Source of the DNA: Roseovarius aestuarii
Lineage (GTDB): Bacteria; Pseudomonadota; Alphaproteobacteria; Rhodobacterales; Rhodobacteraceae
NCBI RefSeq assembly: GCF_019966515.1
Contig: NZ_JAIMIB010000001.1
Span: forward strand, 248,001-312,000
Length of the DNA: 64,000 nucleotides
Direction of reading: 5' to 3'
Of this stretch, positions 38,126 to 47,163 are shown one piece after another. Under the pieces are notes generated by a model, which saw only the letters and a list, made by a program, of their open reading frames with translations, ran no database searches and was not told the origin of the DNA. Both the position numbers and the translations under genes were made by a program. Position 1 is the stretch's first letter, and each line of letters begins with the position of its first letter.

Positions 38126-38704
38126 ATGCCAATGCTAGCTGCGATCAAACTTATCGACAGCCTTGTGAAAAAGACCCTCACCGCATTTTGCGCGGTCCTG
38201 CTGCTGATGATGGTGGCCTTCACGGTCTATTCGGTGGTGATGCGGTATGTCTTCGAAAACCCACCCGTCTGGGGCGACCTTCTGACCGTGCTTAGCAATA
38301 TCTGGCTGGTGTTCCTGGCGCTGGCCCTTACCGTGCGCGACCGGGACCACATTGCGCTTGATCTGGTCTACACGTGGTTACCGCTCAAAGCCGCCTTCGC
38401 GGTTCAGCAATTCTGGTCTTTGGTGATCTTCGGGCTGGGCCTGATCATGATCATCTACGGGTTGGAGGCCGTTGACACGATGGGCGGCAAATACTGGGAA
38501 ATGTGGTATTTTGCCTGGGAGGATGGCGGTTTCGTCTTCAAGCCGAACTACATGCCAAAGAAATATGCCATCGCCATTGTCCCGATCTCGGGTTTCCTGG
38601 TCAGCGTTGCCGCGCTGGCCTCGATTATCGAAGACAGCGCGCGATTGAAGGCAGGCACATATGATTTGGCTAATGAGACCGACGTGCGTCCCCAGACTGA
38701 CTGA
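38126..38704 (+). CDS. TRAP transporter small permease (DctQ), second system
   Basis: Membrane protein of 192 residues with four helices. The DctQ features are the MRYVFENPPVWGDLLTVLSNIWLVFLALALTVRDRDHI stretch (about 36-73; key parts RYVF, W, and RDRDHI) and a final helix around 145-165. 58 bp after dctM. Ends 20 bp from the convergent HpsN-like gene. Confidence 0.92.
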   Translation: MPMLAAIKLIDSLVKKTLTAFCAVLLLMMVAFTVYSVVMRYVFENPPVWGDLLTVLSNIWLVFLALALTVRDRDHIALDLVYTWLPLKAAFAVQQFWSLVIFGLGLIMIIYGLEAVDTMGGKYWEMWYFAWEDGGFVFKPNYMPKKYAIAIVPISGFLVSVAALASIIEDSARLKAGTYDLANETDVRPQTD

Positions 38705-38724
38705 GAATTACCATCAACGTGGGC

Positions 38725-40029
38725 TTACACCCCGTTTGCAGCCCGTTTTGGTGGGGTGGCAAAGCGTTCCAGCCGGATATCCGCCGACCGCGCGTGGCCT
38801 TCCATGCGTTCGGCACGGCTGAGGCTGGCGGTCACGCGGGCCAGATCAGGTAAACTACGCTCGTCAACCTGTTGCCATGTCACGGTTTTCAGGAACTTGT
38901 GCACGCTTAGCCCACCGGTATAACGCGCGGCACCTGAGGTGGGCAACACATGGTTCGGCCCTGCGGCCTTGTCGCCGAAGGCCACAGTGGTTTCCTCCCC
39001 CAGAAAGAGCGAGCCATATGCACTCAGCCGATCGCGCCACCAGGGCAGATCTGCCGCCTGCACATGCAGATGTTCGGGCGCTTTTTCATCCGAGAACTGC
39101 GCCATCTCCTCAGGTGTGTCACACAGCACGACCTCGCCCAGATCGGCCCACGCGGTCGTGGCGGCGCTTCGGTTCGGCTCGGGCAGATCGGCAATCATCG
39201 ACGGGATACGCGCCAACACCTGATCGGCCAGAGGTTTGTGAGTGGTGGCCAGCCAGACCGGTGAATTCGCACCATGTTCCGCCTGCCCCACAAGGTCGAT
39301 CGCAACGGTTTCCGCATCCGCCGTATGATCGGCCAGCACCAGGCTGTCGGTCGGGCCCGCGAACATGTCGATGCCGATAGGGCCGAATAATTGCCGCTTG
39401 GCTTCTGCCACATAGGCATTGCCTGGTCCGACCAAGATATCCGCCGCGGGCGCGCCAAACATGCCAAAGGCCATCGCGGCCACGCCCTGTACGCCGCCAA
39501 TGGTCAGAATGCGCGTGGCCCCAGCCAGATCCATCGCGTAAAGCATCGCGGCTGGGATGCCCTCGGCTCCGTTGGGGGGCGAACATGCGGTAATATCGGC
39601 AACACCTGCCTCGCGCGCGGTGCCGATCGACATCAGCGCCGAGGCGATATGCGTGTAACGCCCGCCCGGCACATAACAACCCGCAGCACCCAGCGGAATC
39701 TGGCGTTGCCCGGCAATCAGCCCGGGGCGCAGCTCTACCTGCATGTCCTGCGCCGTGGCTCGCTGCGCCGCCGCGAAGCGCGAGATATTGTCATGCGCCC
39801 AGCGGATATCATCCTTCAGCGCCTGCGGCACCTGGGCAATCGCCTGGTCGACCTGTGCCCGGCTCACGGATATCTCACCCTGCCAGTTGTCAAGCTGACG
39901 AGCATATTCCAGCGCCACCTGGGCACCCCCTGCACGCAGGCGGGCCAGCATCAACTGCACGGTATCGGCAGTGTCCGAGGCAGTTTGGGGCGGTTGGCCT
40001 GGGGCGGTTTTGAGAAATCTGATCGGCAT
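38725..40029 (-). CDS. Histidinol-dehydrogenase-family enzyme, HpsN-like
   Basis: NAD-dependent oxidoreductase of 434 residues with the HisD fold: CYVPGGRYTHIASALMS, GPGNAYVAEAKRQLFG, zinc ligands QAEH, the aspartate of GDKAAGPNHVLPTSG and the histidine of GGLSVHKF. GPTDSLVLAD replaces the GPSEVLV of true histidinol dehydrogenase, and no other his gene is nearby, so a non-biosynthetic role is likely. HpsN, which oxidises 2,3-dihydroxypropane-1-sulfonate to sulfolactate in roseobacters, is the closest family I recognise. Convergent with the TRAP genes. Exact substrate is inferred, not shown. Confidence 0.72.
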   Translation of the reverse strand: MPIRFLKTAPGQPPQTASDTADTVQLMLARLRAGGAQVALEYARQLDNWQGEISVSRAQVDQAIAQVPQALKDDIRWAHDNISRFAAAQRATAQDMQVELRPGLIAGQRQIPLGAAGCYVPGGRYTHIASALMSIGTAREAGVADITACSPPNGAEGIPAAMLYAMDLAGATRILTIGGVQGVAAMAFGMFGAPAADILVGPGNAYVAEAKRQLFGPIGIDMFAGPTDSLVLADHTADAETVAIDLVGQAEHGANSPVWLATTHKPLADQVLARIPSMIADLPEPNRSAATTAWADLGEVVLCDTPEEMAQFSDEKAPEHLHVQAADLPWWRDRLSAYGSLFLGEETTVAFGDKAAGPNHVLPTSGAARYTGGLSVHKFLKTVTWQQVDERSLPDLARVTASLSRAERMEGHARSADIRLERFATPPKRAANGV

Positions 40030-40151
40030 GACGGGCCTCCTTCACCTCTCAGATGCGCGTATTCCTTGTGCCAGACAAGAATTTCCCGCCTGACGTGCCG
40101 GTGTTTTTTTTCGCGCTTAAAGGCGGCTTCGGGATTTTCGAAAAGATACGG

Positions 40152-40583
40152 CTACAGCGCCGTTTTCAGACCTCTGGCAGCACGTTCGATCAGATCAAGC
40201 GTGCCATCAAAGTCACGGGTGTAGTAAGGATCAGGAACGTGATCCATGCCGCAATCAAGAGCATAATCGGTGAAGAGTCGTACCGGGGTGGCAGCCCCTT
40301 CGGGACGCAACGCCTCAATATCGCGCTGGTTGGCGTCGTCCATTGCAATGATCAGGTCAAATCGGTTGAAATCATCACGTTGAAATTGCCTTGCGCGCCG
40401 ATCCGACAGGTCATATCCGCGTGTTTCCGCCGCCACTTGCATAGGTCCGTAGGGCGGCTTGCCCACGTGCCAGCCCGCGGTCCCGGCGCTATCAGTGATC
40501 ACGTCAGGCGCCATCGTCCGAAACACGACTTCTGCGGCAGGTGACCGGCAAATATTGCCCAGACAGACAAAGAGGACGCGCAT
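40152..40583 (-). CDS. Low-molecular-weight protein tyrosine phosphatase
   Basis: Cytoplasmic phosphatase of 143 residues. The CX5R catalytic loop is CLGNICRS with C7 and R13, and the general-acid aspartate is in VPDPYY. ATG 40583 is chosen because the protein then begins MRVLFVCLGNICRSP; the longer frame is only an extension into the upstream gene. The ATG shares one base with the stop of the site-2 protease gene, so the two are translationally coupled. Confidence 0.93.
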   Translation of the reverse strand: MRVLFVCLGNICRSPAAEVVFRTMAPDVITDSAGTAGWHVGKPPYGPMQVAAETRGYDLSDRRARQFQRDDFNRFDLIIAMDDANQRDIEALRPEGAATPVRLFTDYALDCGMDHVPDPYYTRDFDGTLDLIERAARGLKTAL

Positions 40584-41296
40584 CACGCGAGCCGCCCCTG
40601 CATCAGCGCCCAGTGATACGGGATCGACGGGATGAAAAACAGCAGCCAACCACCGGACCAGTAAATCAGCAGCATCGCGGGAATCCAGATCACCGAAAGC
40701 GCAAGGCCGATGGCCCCGGTGACCCGCAGCGCCGCTCGTGCCGAGACCAATCGCAGTAAGATCAGTTGCAGCAGCTTGCCGCCATCAAGCGGTTGTACGG
40801 GGATAAGATTGAAAAGTGCCAGAAACCCATTGATATATGCGATCATACTGAGCCACTCTGCCGCCTGTGCGCGCGGGCCTGCAAATAGCTCCTGAGGGTT
40901 TTCCGCAAGGTTGGCGTCAACAAAGATACCGGCCCACATCACATCGGCCCAGAGCGAAGCAACAGCCCAGATCGCAAGGTTCACGATCGGTCCCATCGCG
41001 ACGATGAATTCCTGCTCATAGGCCGAAGCCGCGCGTTTGCGCTCGCAAAATCCGCCGCCACCGTGGATCACGATCCTCCGAACCGGCACGCCCTGTACCT
41101 GAGCGGCCCAACCATGCCCCAGCTCATGCAACACGATCGATACCAGCAGGATAGATACCACCCCAAGCGCCCATAGGATATCACTACCCGCCATCCAGAT
41201 GTAAAACAGCACCAGCAGCAGAATCGAGTTAGCGATCTGTATCGGAATGCCGAAGGGGCCGCGAAACTCAAAAAACAGGATGTTGTTACCGAACAT
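40583..41296 (-). CDS. Site-2 protease family (M50) membrane metalloprotease
   Basis: Membrane protein of 237 residues with about six helices. The zinc motif HELGH is at 57-61 and the second motif NLIPVQPLDGGK supplies the third ligand. Family members cleave transmembrane segments of regulators or anti-sigma factors. No PDZ domain is present. Coupled to the downstream phosphatase gene. Substrate unknown. Confidence 0.92.
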   Translation of the reverse strand: MFGNNILFFEFRGPFGIPIQIANSILLLVLFYIWMAGSDILWALGVVSILLVSIVLHELGHGWAAQVQGVPVRRIVIHGGGGFCERKRAASAYEQEFIVAMGPIVNLAIWAVASLWADVMWAGIFVDANLAENPQELFAGPRAQAAEWLSMIAYINGFLALFNLIPVQPLDGGKLLQLILLRLVSARAALRVTGAIGLALSVIWIPAMLLIYWSGGWLLFFIPSIPYHWALMQGRLA

Positions 41297-41368
41297 GGGA
41301 TTGGGTCCCGGCTAATCTTTGCCTACAAATTATAGGCAGCCGGAGTAGAGGGCGAATCTAGCAAAACT

Positions 41369-42067
41369 ATGGCAAGCGCGAAATTAGTCATCCTTACCGG
41401 AGCAGGTATTTCAGCGGAAAGCGGTCTCAGCACGTTTCGCGACGCGGGCGGCATCTGGGCGCAGCACGCCGTGGAAGACGTGGCGACACCCGATGGCTTT
41501 GCCCGAGATCCCGATCTGGTGCACTGGTTCTATAATGCTCGGCGCCAGGCGGCAGCGGACGTTAGCCCCAACGCCGCCCATCACGCCTTGGCACGTCTGG
41601 AACGCGAGCACAAAGGCGAGGTGGTGATCATCACGCAAAATGTCGATGCGCTACATGAGGCCGCCGGATCGGCTCTGGTGATCCATATGCACGGCGCGCT
41701 CTCAGGTGCTCTCTGCGCAACCTGCGACTATCGCTGGCCCGCGCCGCTGGCGATGCACACAAACGACCCCTGCCCCGCCTGCGCGGCTCCCACGGCCCGG
41801 CCAGATGTTGTCTGGTTTGGGGAAACTCCCTATCAGATGGAGGCGATCTGGAGCCATCTGGAGGAAGCGGACATTTTCGCCGCCATCGGCACCTCGGGCA
41901 ATGTCTACCCGGCGGCGGCCTTTGCCCAACATGCCGGGCGCGCCGGGGCCCACACGGTTGAGCTGAACCTCGAAGCATCCGCAAATGTCCGCGACTTCGC
42001 TGAATTGCGTCATGGTCCGGCGGGGGTAACGGTGCCGCCCTGGGTCGACGAGTTGCTGAACCAGTGA
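41369..42067 (+). CDS. cobB: CobB-type NAD-dependent protein deacylase (sirtuin class III)
   Basis: Protein of 232 residues removing acyl groups from lysines with NAD+. The NAD motif GAGISAESGLSTFRD starts at residue 11, catalytic HMHG follows ITQNVDALHE, and four zinc cysteines lie in CATC and CPAC. Y55 and R58 (FYNARRQ) match the YxxR that gives class III (SIRT5-like) sirtuins activity on succinyl and malonyl lysine. Single gene. Confidence 0.94.
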   Translation: MASAKLVILTGAGISAESGLSTFRDAGGIWAQHAVEDVATPDGFARDPDLVHWFYNARRQAAADVSPNAAHHALARLEREHKGEVVIITQNVDALHEAAGSALVIHMHGALSGALCATCDYRWPAPLAMHTNDPCPACAAPTARPDVVWFGETPYQMEAIWSHLEEADIFAAIGTSGNVYPAAAFAQHAGRAGAHTVELNLEASANVRDFAELRHGPAGVTVPPWVDELLNQ

Positions 42068-42071
42068 AGCT

Positions 42072-42110
42072 AAAAAACGACAACAGTCCCGCCTCAACGG
42101 ACGGGGCTGT
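42072..42110 (-). terminator. Rho-independent terminator of rpmB
   Basis: On the minus strand ACAGCCCCG pairs with CGGGACTGT (one G-T pair; 42083-42110) and is followed by TGTCGTTTTTT. It lies 22 bp after the rpmB stop, between convergent cobB and rpmB. Confidence 0.8.
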
Positions 42111-42131
42111 CTGAATAAAAAGACCAAATGA

Positions 42132-42422
42132 TCAGGCGTTGGCGGCCTGCGCCTTGGCGATCTCTTTCTTGACTTTCAGCGCGTTGGCCGAAAGCTCAGT
42201 ATCCTTGGCCTTCGCCAGATAAGCGTCCAGACCACCACGATGATCAACACTGCGCAGAGCAGCCGCCGTGATGCGCATCTTGATGCCACGCTTCAGCGTT
42301 TCCGACTGCAGGGTTACATCGTTCAGGTTCGGCAGGTACCGGCGCCTGGTTTTGTTGTTAGCGTGGCTGGAGTTGTTGCCAACCATCGGGCCTTTTCCGG
42401 TCAGTTCGCAGCGGCGCGACAT
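42132..42422 (-). CDS. rpmB: 50S ribosomal protein L28
   Basis: Protein of 96 residues starting [27 protein letters not shown], the conserved L28 N-terminus (key parts CELTGK, GNNVSHAN-like). A zinc-ribbon form is not evident. Single gene with its own terminator. Confidence 0.98.
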   Translation of the reverse strand: MSRRCELTGKGPMVGNNSSHANNKTRRRYLPNLNDVTLQSETLKRGIKMRITAAALRSVDHRGGLDAYLAKAKDTELSANALKVKKEIAKAQAANA

Positions 42423-42708
42423 GGGGTCATCCTCTTCCAGAGCTCAGGGCGTCCACGCCCTTTTCAATACAAACGGGCGCGTGCGTACAGCGCAGCGCCC
42501 CGAATTCCGTTCGCGGTCTTTAGGCCCAATCCCCCGGGTCGTCAAGGGATTCGTCCCGAATATTGGTAGCTGACTTGCTGCAACAGAATCCCACAAACCC
42601 GCCCGCAATATCGACATATCACGTCTGCGTCATACGCCCCGAGGAGAAGGCCGGAGGCCGCTGACGAGACATCCGGCGTGCGCGCCAGCGCATTCAATAA
42701 AATAACGG

Positions 42709-44109
42709 CTATTCCCACCAGGGCCCGTGATGTTTGCCCTCTTCGCCCAGCCGCTCGAACCCGTGATGGCCAAAGAAGTCGCGCTGCGCCTGAATGATGT
42801 TGGCCGTGCCATAGCCCTGCCGCATCGTATCATACCAGCTAAGCGCCGCCGCCATGGCCGGTACCGCATGCCCGCCGCTCGCTGCCGCGGCCACCACCTG
42901 CCGCAGCGCCGGGATGCAGCCGGACAAAAGCTTGGCGAATTGCGGCGCCAGGATCAGCTGCCCCGCGGGCAAGTCCCCCCGGAAAGCCTCGGATATGTCG
43001 TCCAGCAGCGCCGAGCGGATGATGCAGCCCGCGCGCCAGATTTCGGCGATACGGGCATAGTCGAGGCCCCACTCATATTCCTCCGAGGCCGCCGCCAACA
43101 GGCGAAACCCCTGAGCATATCCCAGGATGCGCGCCGCCAGAAACGCATCGGCTAGCGTCGCCTCATCCAGGGTCAGTTCTGACCGGCGGCCACTCAGGAT
43201 TTTCTGGGCCGTGCCTCTGGTGTCTTTCTCCGACGACCAACTGCGCGCGCCGATCGCCGCTTCGATCATGTTGGCAGACTGGCCCAGCCTGACCGCCTCG
43301 ACCACGGTCCAGCGTCCGGTGCCCTTTTGCCCGGCGGCATCCTTGATCACATCGACCATTGGGTGGCTAGTTTCCGGATCGCTAAACTGTAAAATTTTCC
43401 CCGTTATTTCAACCAGGTAGGATTTCAACCGCCCCTGATCCCACCGCACGAACATTTCGCCAATATCAGCCGGCGCCCGGGCCGCGCCATAGCGCAACAG
43501 CCCGTAAATCTCGGCGATCACCTGCATATCGGCATATTCGACCCCGTTATGCACGGTCTTGACAAAATGCCCGGCCCCGTCCGGCCCCAGATGATCGACA
43601 CAAGGATCACCATCGAATTTCGCGGCGATGGCAACAAGCACCTGGCGGAGCTGCTGCCAGCTGTGATCACTGCCGCCGACCATCATCGACGGACCATGAC
43701 GGGCGCCCTTTTCACCGCCGGATACGCCCATCCCGACAAAATGGATATCCTTCGCGGCCAGTTCTTCGGACCGGCGGCGCGTCTGATGAAAATCGGCATT
43801 GCCGCCATCAATGATGGTGTCACCGGGGTCGAGCAGAGGCGCGATCGCGTCGATCATCATATCCATAGGCTTGCCTGACGGGATCATGAACAGAATGATC
43901 CGTGGAACTTTCAGCGCAGCCACGAATTCTTCTATTTTTTCATGAGGATGCAGCTTCTCCGCCAGATCTTCTGCTTCGGCGACAAAGGACGAAATCCAGT
44001 CTGTTTCGCGGTTGGTTACCGCCACGTCGAAGCCTTTTTCCGCCATGTTCAGCGCCAGTGCACTGCCCATTGTTCCCAGCCCGTAGACCCCGATCTGCGC
44101 CTTTGTCAT
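42709..44109 (-). CDS. gnd: 6-phosphogluconate dehydrogenase, decarboxylating
   Basis: Protein of 466 residues converting 6-phosphogluconate to ribulose 5-phosphate with NADP+ in the pentose phosphate pathway. Motifs: Rossmann GVYGLGTMGSALALN, substrate-binding GVSGGEKGARHGPSMMVGG, catalytic Lys/Asn in HFVKTVHNGVEYADMQVIAE, and GTGRWTV. Length is typical of the long homodimeric form. A CGTAC repeat array lies about 115 bp upstream. Confidence 0.97.
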   Translation of the reverse strand: MTKAQIGVYGLGTMGSALALNMAEKGFDVAVTNRETDWISSFVAEAEDLAEKLHPHEKIEEFVAALKVPRIILFMIPSGKPMDMMIDAIAPLLDPGDTIIDGGNADFHQTRRRSEELAAKDIHFVGMGVSGGEKGARHGPSMMVGGSDHSWQQLRQVLVAIAAKFDGDPCVDHLGPDGAGHFVKTVHNGVEYADMQVIAEIYGLLRYGAARAPADIGEMFVRWDQGRLKSYLVEITGKILQFSDPETSHPMVDVIKDAAGQKGTGRWTVVEAVRLGQSANMIEAAIGARSWSSEKDTRGTAQKILSGRRSELTLDEATLADAFLAARILGYAQGFRLLAAASEEYEWGLDYARIAEIWRAGCIIRSALLDDISEAFRGDLPAGQLILAPQFAKLLSGCIPALRQVVAAAASGGHAVPAMAAALSWYDTMRQGYGTANIIQAQRDFFGHHGFERLGEEGKHHGPWWE

Positions 44110-44225
44110 TCAAAAACCTGTACCCTGTTCCGCCCGCTCTCAGGCTAGGCCCTGATGCAGGATTTGCAAGGGCGTCCAGACCTGGTTGCCCGGAAATGGC
44201 GGTGAACGGGCCACTCGGGCATAAA

Positions 44226-44262
44226 CGTACAAGGCGTACAGAACGTACGCCCGTTATGTACG
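44226..44262. repeat. CGTAC direct repeats at 9-bp period upstream of gnd
   Basis: CGTAC occurs at 44226, 44235 and 44244, exactly 9 bp apart, and an inverted GTACG follows at 44258-44262. The array sits between glxA (ends 44343) and the gnd start (44109). It may be a regulator-binding site. Confidence 0.5.
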
Positions 44263-44342
44263 TCTCTCGGCAACCTCCCGGCACCGGTCGGCAGTTGTTC
44301 CCGCGCCTACGTTTTCGAAAACGAAACATGACACCATTGCGA

Positions 44343-45308
44343 CTATCCGCTCGCCGAGAAATTTCGCCGGTAGCCCCCGATCGTCGTACCAAGCTGGCGC
44401 TTGAAGGCGCGTTGCATCTGCTGGAAGTCACCAAAGCCCGACACCTCGACCGCCCTGCCCGCTGGCGCACCGCCGCTGAGGACATCACTGGCGCGTTTCA
44501 CCCGATAGCGTTCCAGAAACTTGACCGGCGATTGCCCGAACGTCGCAGCGAACCGGCGGCTAAGCGTACGCGCGGTCAATCCTGCGGCATCGGCCATGTC
44601 ATCAAGCGTCCAGCCATGACCGGGATCGGCCTGCAAGGCGTCGATCAGCTGTCTGAGGGCACGGTCGCCGGAAAACTGCGCCTCGAGCAGGTCGGCAAAC
44701 TGGTTCTGACCGCCGGTGCGCTTGAGATAGACCACCAGTTCGCGCGCAACCATCAGCGCGATATCTTCGCCGCAATCCCGGCGGATGATTTCGAGGGCAA
44801 GATCAATGCCCGCAGTGACCCCTGCCGAGGTCATGATCCGGCCGTCGATATGATAGAGCTCATTGGTGGCCCATCGCACCGCCGGAAAGAGCGCGCGGGC
44901 TTGCTGCTCGCGCCCCCAGTGCGTGGTCGCCTTGCGCCCGTCAAGAAGCCCGGCAGCAGCCAGGATCAGGGCACCGGAGCAGACCGATATGAGGCGCCTG
45001 TCATCGCCGCCTCCGACCCAGCCCGCCAGCCCGTCCAGGGCGCGCCGATCGGTCATGACCTCATCGACCCCCATACCGCCGGGTACCAGCACGTCCTGTC
45101 CGCTCTGATCGGTAAACTGCGCATCAACCGCCAGCCGAAGCCCGCAGGATGATCTGACCGCACTGCCCGCAAGCGATACGTAACGTAAGCCATAGCGTCC
45201 GGGTTGTAGATCGTTGACAGCGCTGAACGCCTGAACGGGCCCCGCCACGTCAAGCAGGTTCACATCATCATAAAGCAACACGTCGATCTGGCGGCAAGGT
45301 TTGTCCAT
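44343..45308 (-). CDS. GlxA-family regulator (DJ-1/PfpI + AraC HTH)
   Basis: Protein of 321 residues: a DJ-1/PfpI domain (about 5-185; VLLYDDVNLLDVAGPVQAF, elbow ISVCSGALILAAAGLLDGRKATTHW) and an AraC-type double helix-turn-helix (about 215-315; LDDMADAAGLTARTLSRRFAATFGQSPVKFLERYRV). ATG 45308 begins MDKPCRQIDVLLYDD as in homologues. Divergent from a stand-alone DJ-1 protein 80 bp away, so cross-regulation is likely. Effector unknown. Confidence 0.93.
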   Translation of the reverse strand: MDKPCRQIDVLLYDDVNLLDVAGPVQAFSAVNDLQPGRYGLRYVSLAGSAVRSSCGLRLAVDAQFTDQSGQDVLVPGGMGVDEVMTDRRALDGLAGWVGGGDDRRLISVCSGALILAAAGLLDGRKATTHWGREQQARALFPAVRWATNELYHIDGRIMTSAGVTAGIDLALEIIRRDCGEDIALMVARELVVYLKRTGGQNQFADLLEAQFSGDRALRQLIDALQADPGHGWTLDDMADAAGLTARTLSRRFAATFGQSPVKFLERYRVKRASDVLSGGAPAGRAVEVSGFGDFQQMQRAFKRQLGTTIGGYRRNFSASG

Positions 45309-45388
45309 AATTGATGATACTATGTCATTCTCGCCACCACTTCCAGATGTTATTCGTGTCGGGCACATTTCAGATCGGAGCAACCGCA

Positions 45389-46009
45389 ATGACACTTTCA
45401 GTCGGAATTCTCATCTTTCAGGGCTTTGAAGTTCTGGACGTCTTTGGCCCCGTCGAGCTGTTGGCCACGTATCCCGAGCATTTCGAGATCACGATGGTGG
45501 CCGAGCAACGCGGTGCAATCCGCAGCGCCCAGGGGCCATCATGTATCGCTGAAGAGGCGATTGGCGATGGTCGACCCTATGACATGATCCTTGTGCCGGG
45601 CGGGCAAGGGACACGGACGCAAGTCGGCAACCCGGCGGTCATGCGCTGGCTGCAAACGCAGGCGGTGCAGGCGCAATGGGTCACGTCGGTCTGCACCGGC
45701 AGCGCCCTGCTGGCCAAGGCCGGTCTCCTTGATGGACGCAAGGCCACGTCGAACAAGATGAGCTTTAAATGGGTGGCCAGTCAGGGACCTGAAGTCAATT
45801 GGGATTATGGCGCCAGATGGGTCGAGGACGGCAATATCCTGACCTCGTCAGGCGTATCGGCCGGCATGGATATGACACTTGGGCTGATCGCCAATCTGCA
45901 TGGAGAGAAAGCAGCGGAAGACGCGGCGTTGTGGGCAGAATACTCGTGGCACAGGGATGCCGCGACCGATCCGTTCGCCGGAGCGTGGGAGAACCTGCAC
46001 CCGGCCTAA
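45389..46009 (+). CDS. DJ-1/PfpI family protein (isonitrile-hydratase-like)
   Basis: Protein of 206 residues. ATG 45389 follows GGAG by 9 bp and starts MTLSVGILIFQGFEVLDVFGP. The nucleophile elbow VTSVCTGSALLAKAGLLDGRKATSNK contains the conserved cysteine. Isonitrile hydratase (InhA) is the nearest characterised relative, but this family also includes non-enzymes. Paired with the divergent GlxA regulator. Confidence 0.88.
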   Translation: MTLSVGILIFQGFEVLDVFGPVELLATYPEHFEITMVAEQRGAIRSAQGPSCIAEEAIGDGRPYDMILVPGGQGTRTQVGNPAVMRWLQTQAVQAQWVTSVCTGSALLAKAGLLDGRKATSNKMSFKWVASQGPEVNWDYGARWVEDGNILTSSGVSAGMDMTLGLIANLHGEKAAEDAALWAEYSWHRDAATDPFAGAWENLHPA

Positions 46010-46140
46010 AACCCCAATGGCGGTGAACCACATCAAAGGCGCGAAGCGTGTCGCGGACAAGATCATTGATGCGGTTCACCGAACCTCGGCGTTCAACAGC
46101 AGGCGCCCACGCGCCATGTGACCGCACTAAGAGAGTAAGA

Positions 46141-47067
46141 CTACACCTCAAGGCACCAGCGTATGATGGATTTTTGCGCGTGCAGACGGTTCTCCGCCTC
46201 GTCAAAAACCACCGAATTTGCACCGTCCATGACCGAGGATGTTGCCTCTTCCTCGCGATGCGCAGGCAGGCAGTGCATGAAAAGCGCGTCGGGTTTGGCA
46301 TGGGCCATCAGCTCGTCATTCACCTGATAGGGGCGCAGCATGTTGTGGCGGCGTTCCTTGGCGGACTGGCTGTCATGCATGCTGACCCAGGTATCGGTCA
46401 CCACCAGATCAGCCCCTTCGAAGGCCTTGAACGGATCGCGTTCAATCGTCACTGTGCTGCCCGACTTACGGGCGAGGCCGACGAATTCATCCTCGGGGTC
46501 AAGCTGCGCCGGGCCGGTGAAGGTCAGGTCGAACCCGAACTGCCCGGCGGCATGCAGAAAGGAGGCGCAGACATTGTTGCCATCACCGGACCAGACCACC
46601 TTCTTGCCTTTGATCGGACCGCGATGTTCCTCGTAAGTCATCACGTCAGCCATGATCTGGCAGGGATGGGTGCGGTCGGTCAGCCCGTTGATCACCGGCA
46701 CATCGGCATAGTCGGCCATTTCCATCAGCACGGTCTCGTCGAAAGTACGGATCATGATCAGATCGACATAACGGCTGAGCACCCGCGCGGTGTCGGCGAT
46801 GGTCTCGCCGTGGCCCAGTTGCATGTCGGTGCCTGAAAGCACCATCGTGGTGCCACCCATCTGCCGCACGCCGACGTCGAAGCTCACCCGGGTGCGGGTC
46901 GAAGGTTTTTCGAAGATCAGTGCCACCACGTGTCCGCTGAGTGGCTGATCATCGTCCGCACTGCCGCGCGGACGGCCCAGGCGCGCGGTTTTCATACCCT
47001 GCGCCTGATCGATGATGGTCCGCAGATCGGCGGGATCGGTTTTGTGAATATCAAGGAAATGATTCAT
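46141..47067 (-). CDS. argF: Ornithine carbamoyltransferase
   Basis: Protein of 308 residues making citrulline from ornithine and carbamoyl phosphate. Carbamoyl-phosphate motif STRTR in [11 protein letters not shown], the HPCQIMAD motif and HCLPAHR near the C-terminus are present. ATG 47067 gives [15 protein letters not shown], the usual start; an ATG six codons upstream is an alternative. Forms argD-argF with the gene 97 bp upstream. Confidence 0.97.
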   Translation of the reverse strand: MNHFLDIHKTDPADLRTIIDQAQGMKTARLGRPRGSADDDQPLSGHVVALIFEKPSTRTRVSFDVGVRQMGGTTMVLSGTDMQLGHGETIADTARVLSRYVDLIMIRTFDETVLMEMADYADVPVINGLTDRTHPCQIMADVMTYEEHRGPIKGKKVVWSGDGNNVCASFLHAAGQFGFDLTFTGPAQLDPEDEFVGLARKSGSTVTIERDPFKAFEGADLVVTDTWVSMHDSQSAKERRHNMLRPYQVNDELMAHAKPDALFMHCLPAHREEEATSSVMDGANSVVFDEAENRLHAQKSIIRWCLEV

Positions 47068-47163
47068 ATCGTTGTCGCTTTTCATTATGTCGGGGAATTT
47101 AGGGGCACTGCCCCCGTCACCCGCAGGCGACTCCCCCGGAGTATTTCAGCCCAGAAGAACGGC

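Noticed and set aside
38725-40029. Annotation as histidine-biosynthesis HisD
   Set aside because: No his genes nearby, GPTDSLVLAD instead of GPSEVLV, and TRAP/MocR neighbours point to a catabolic family member.
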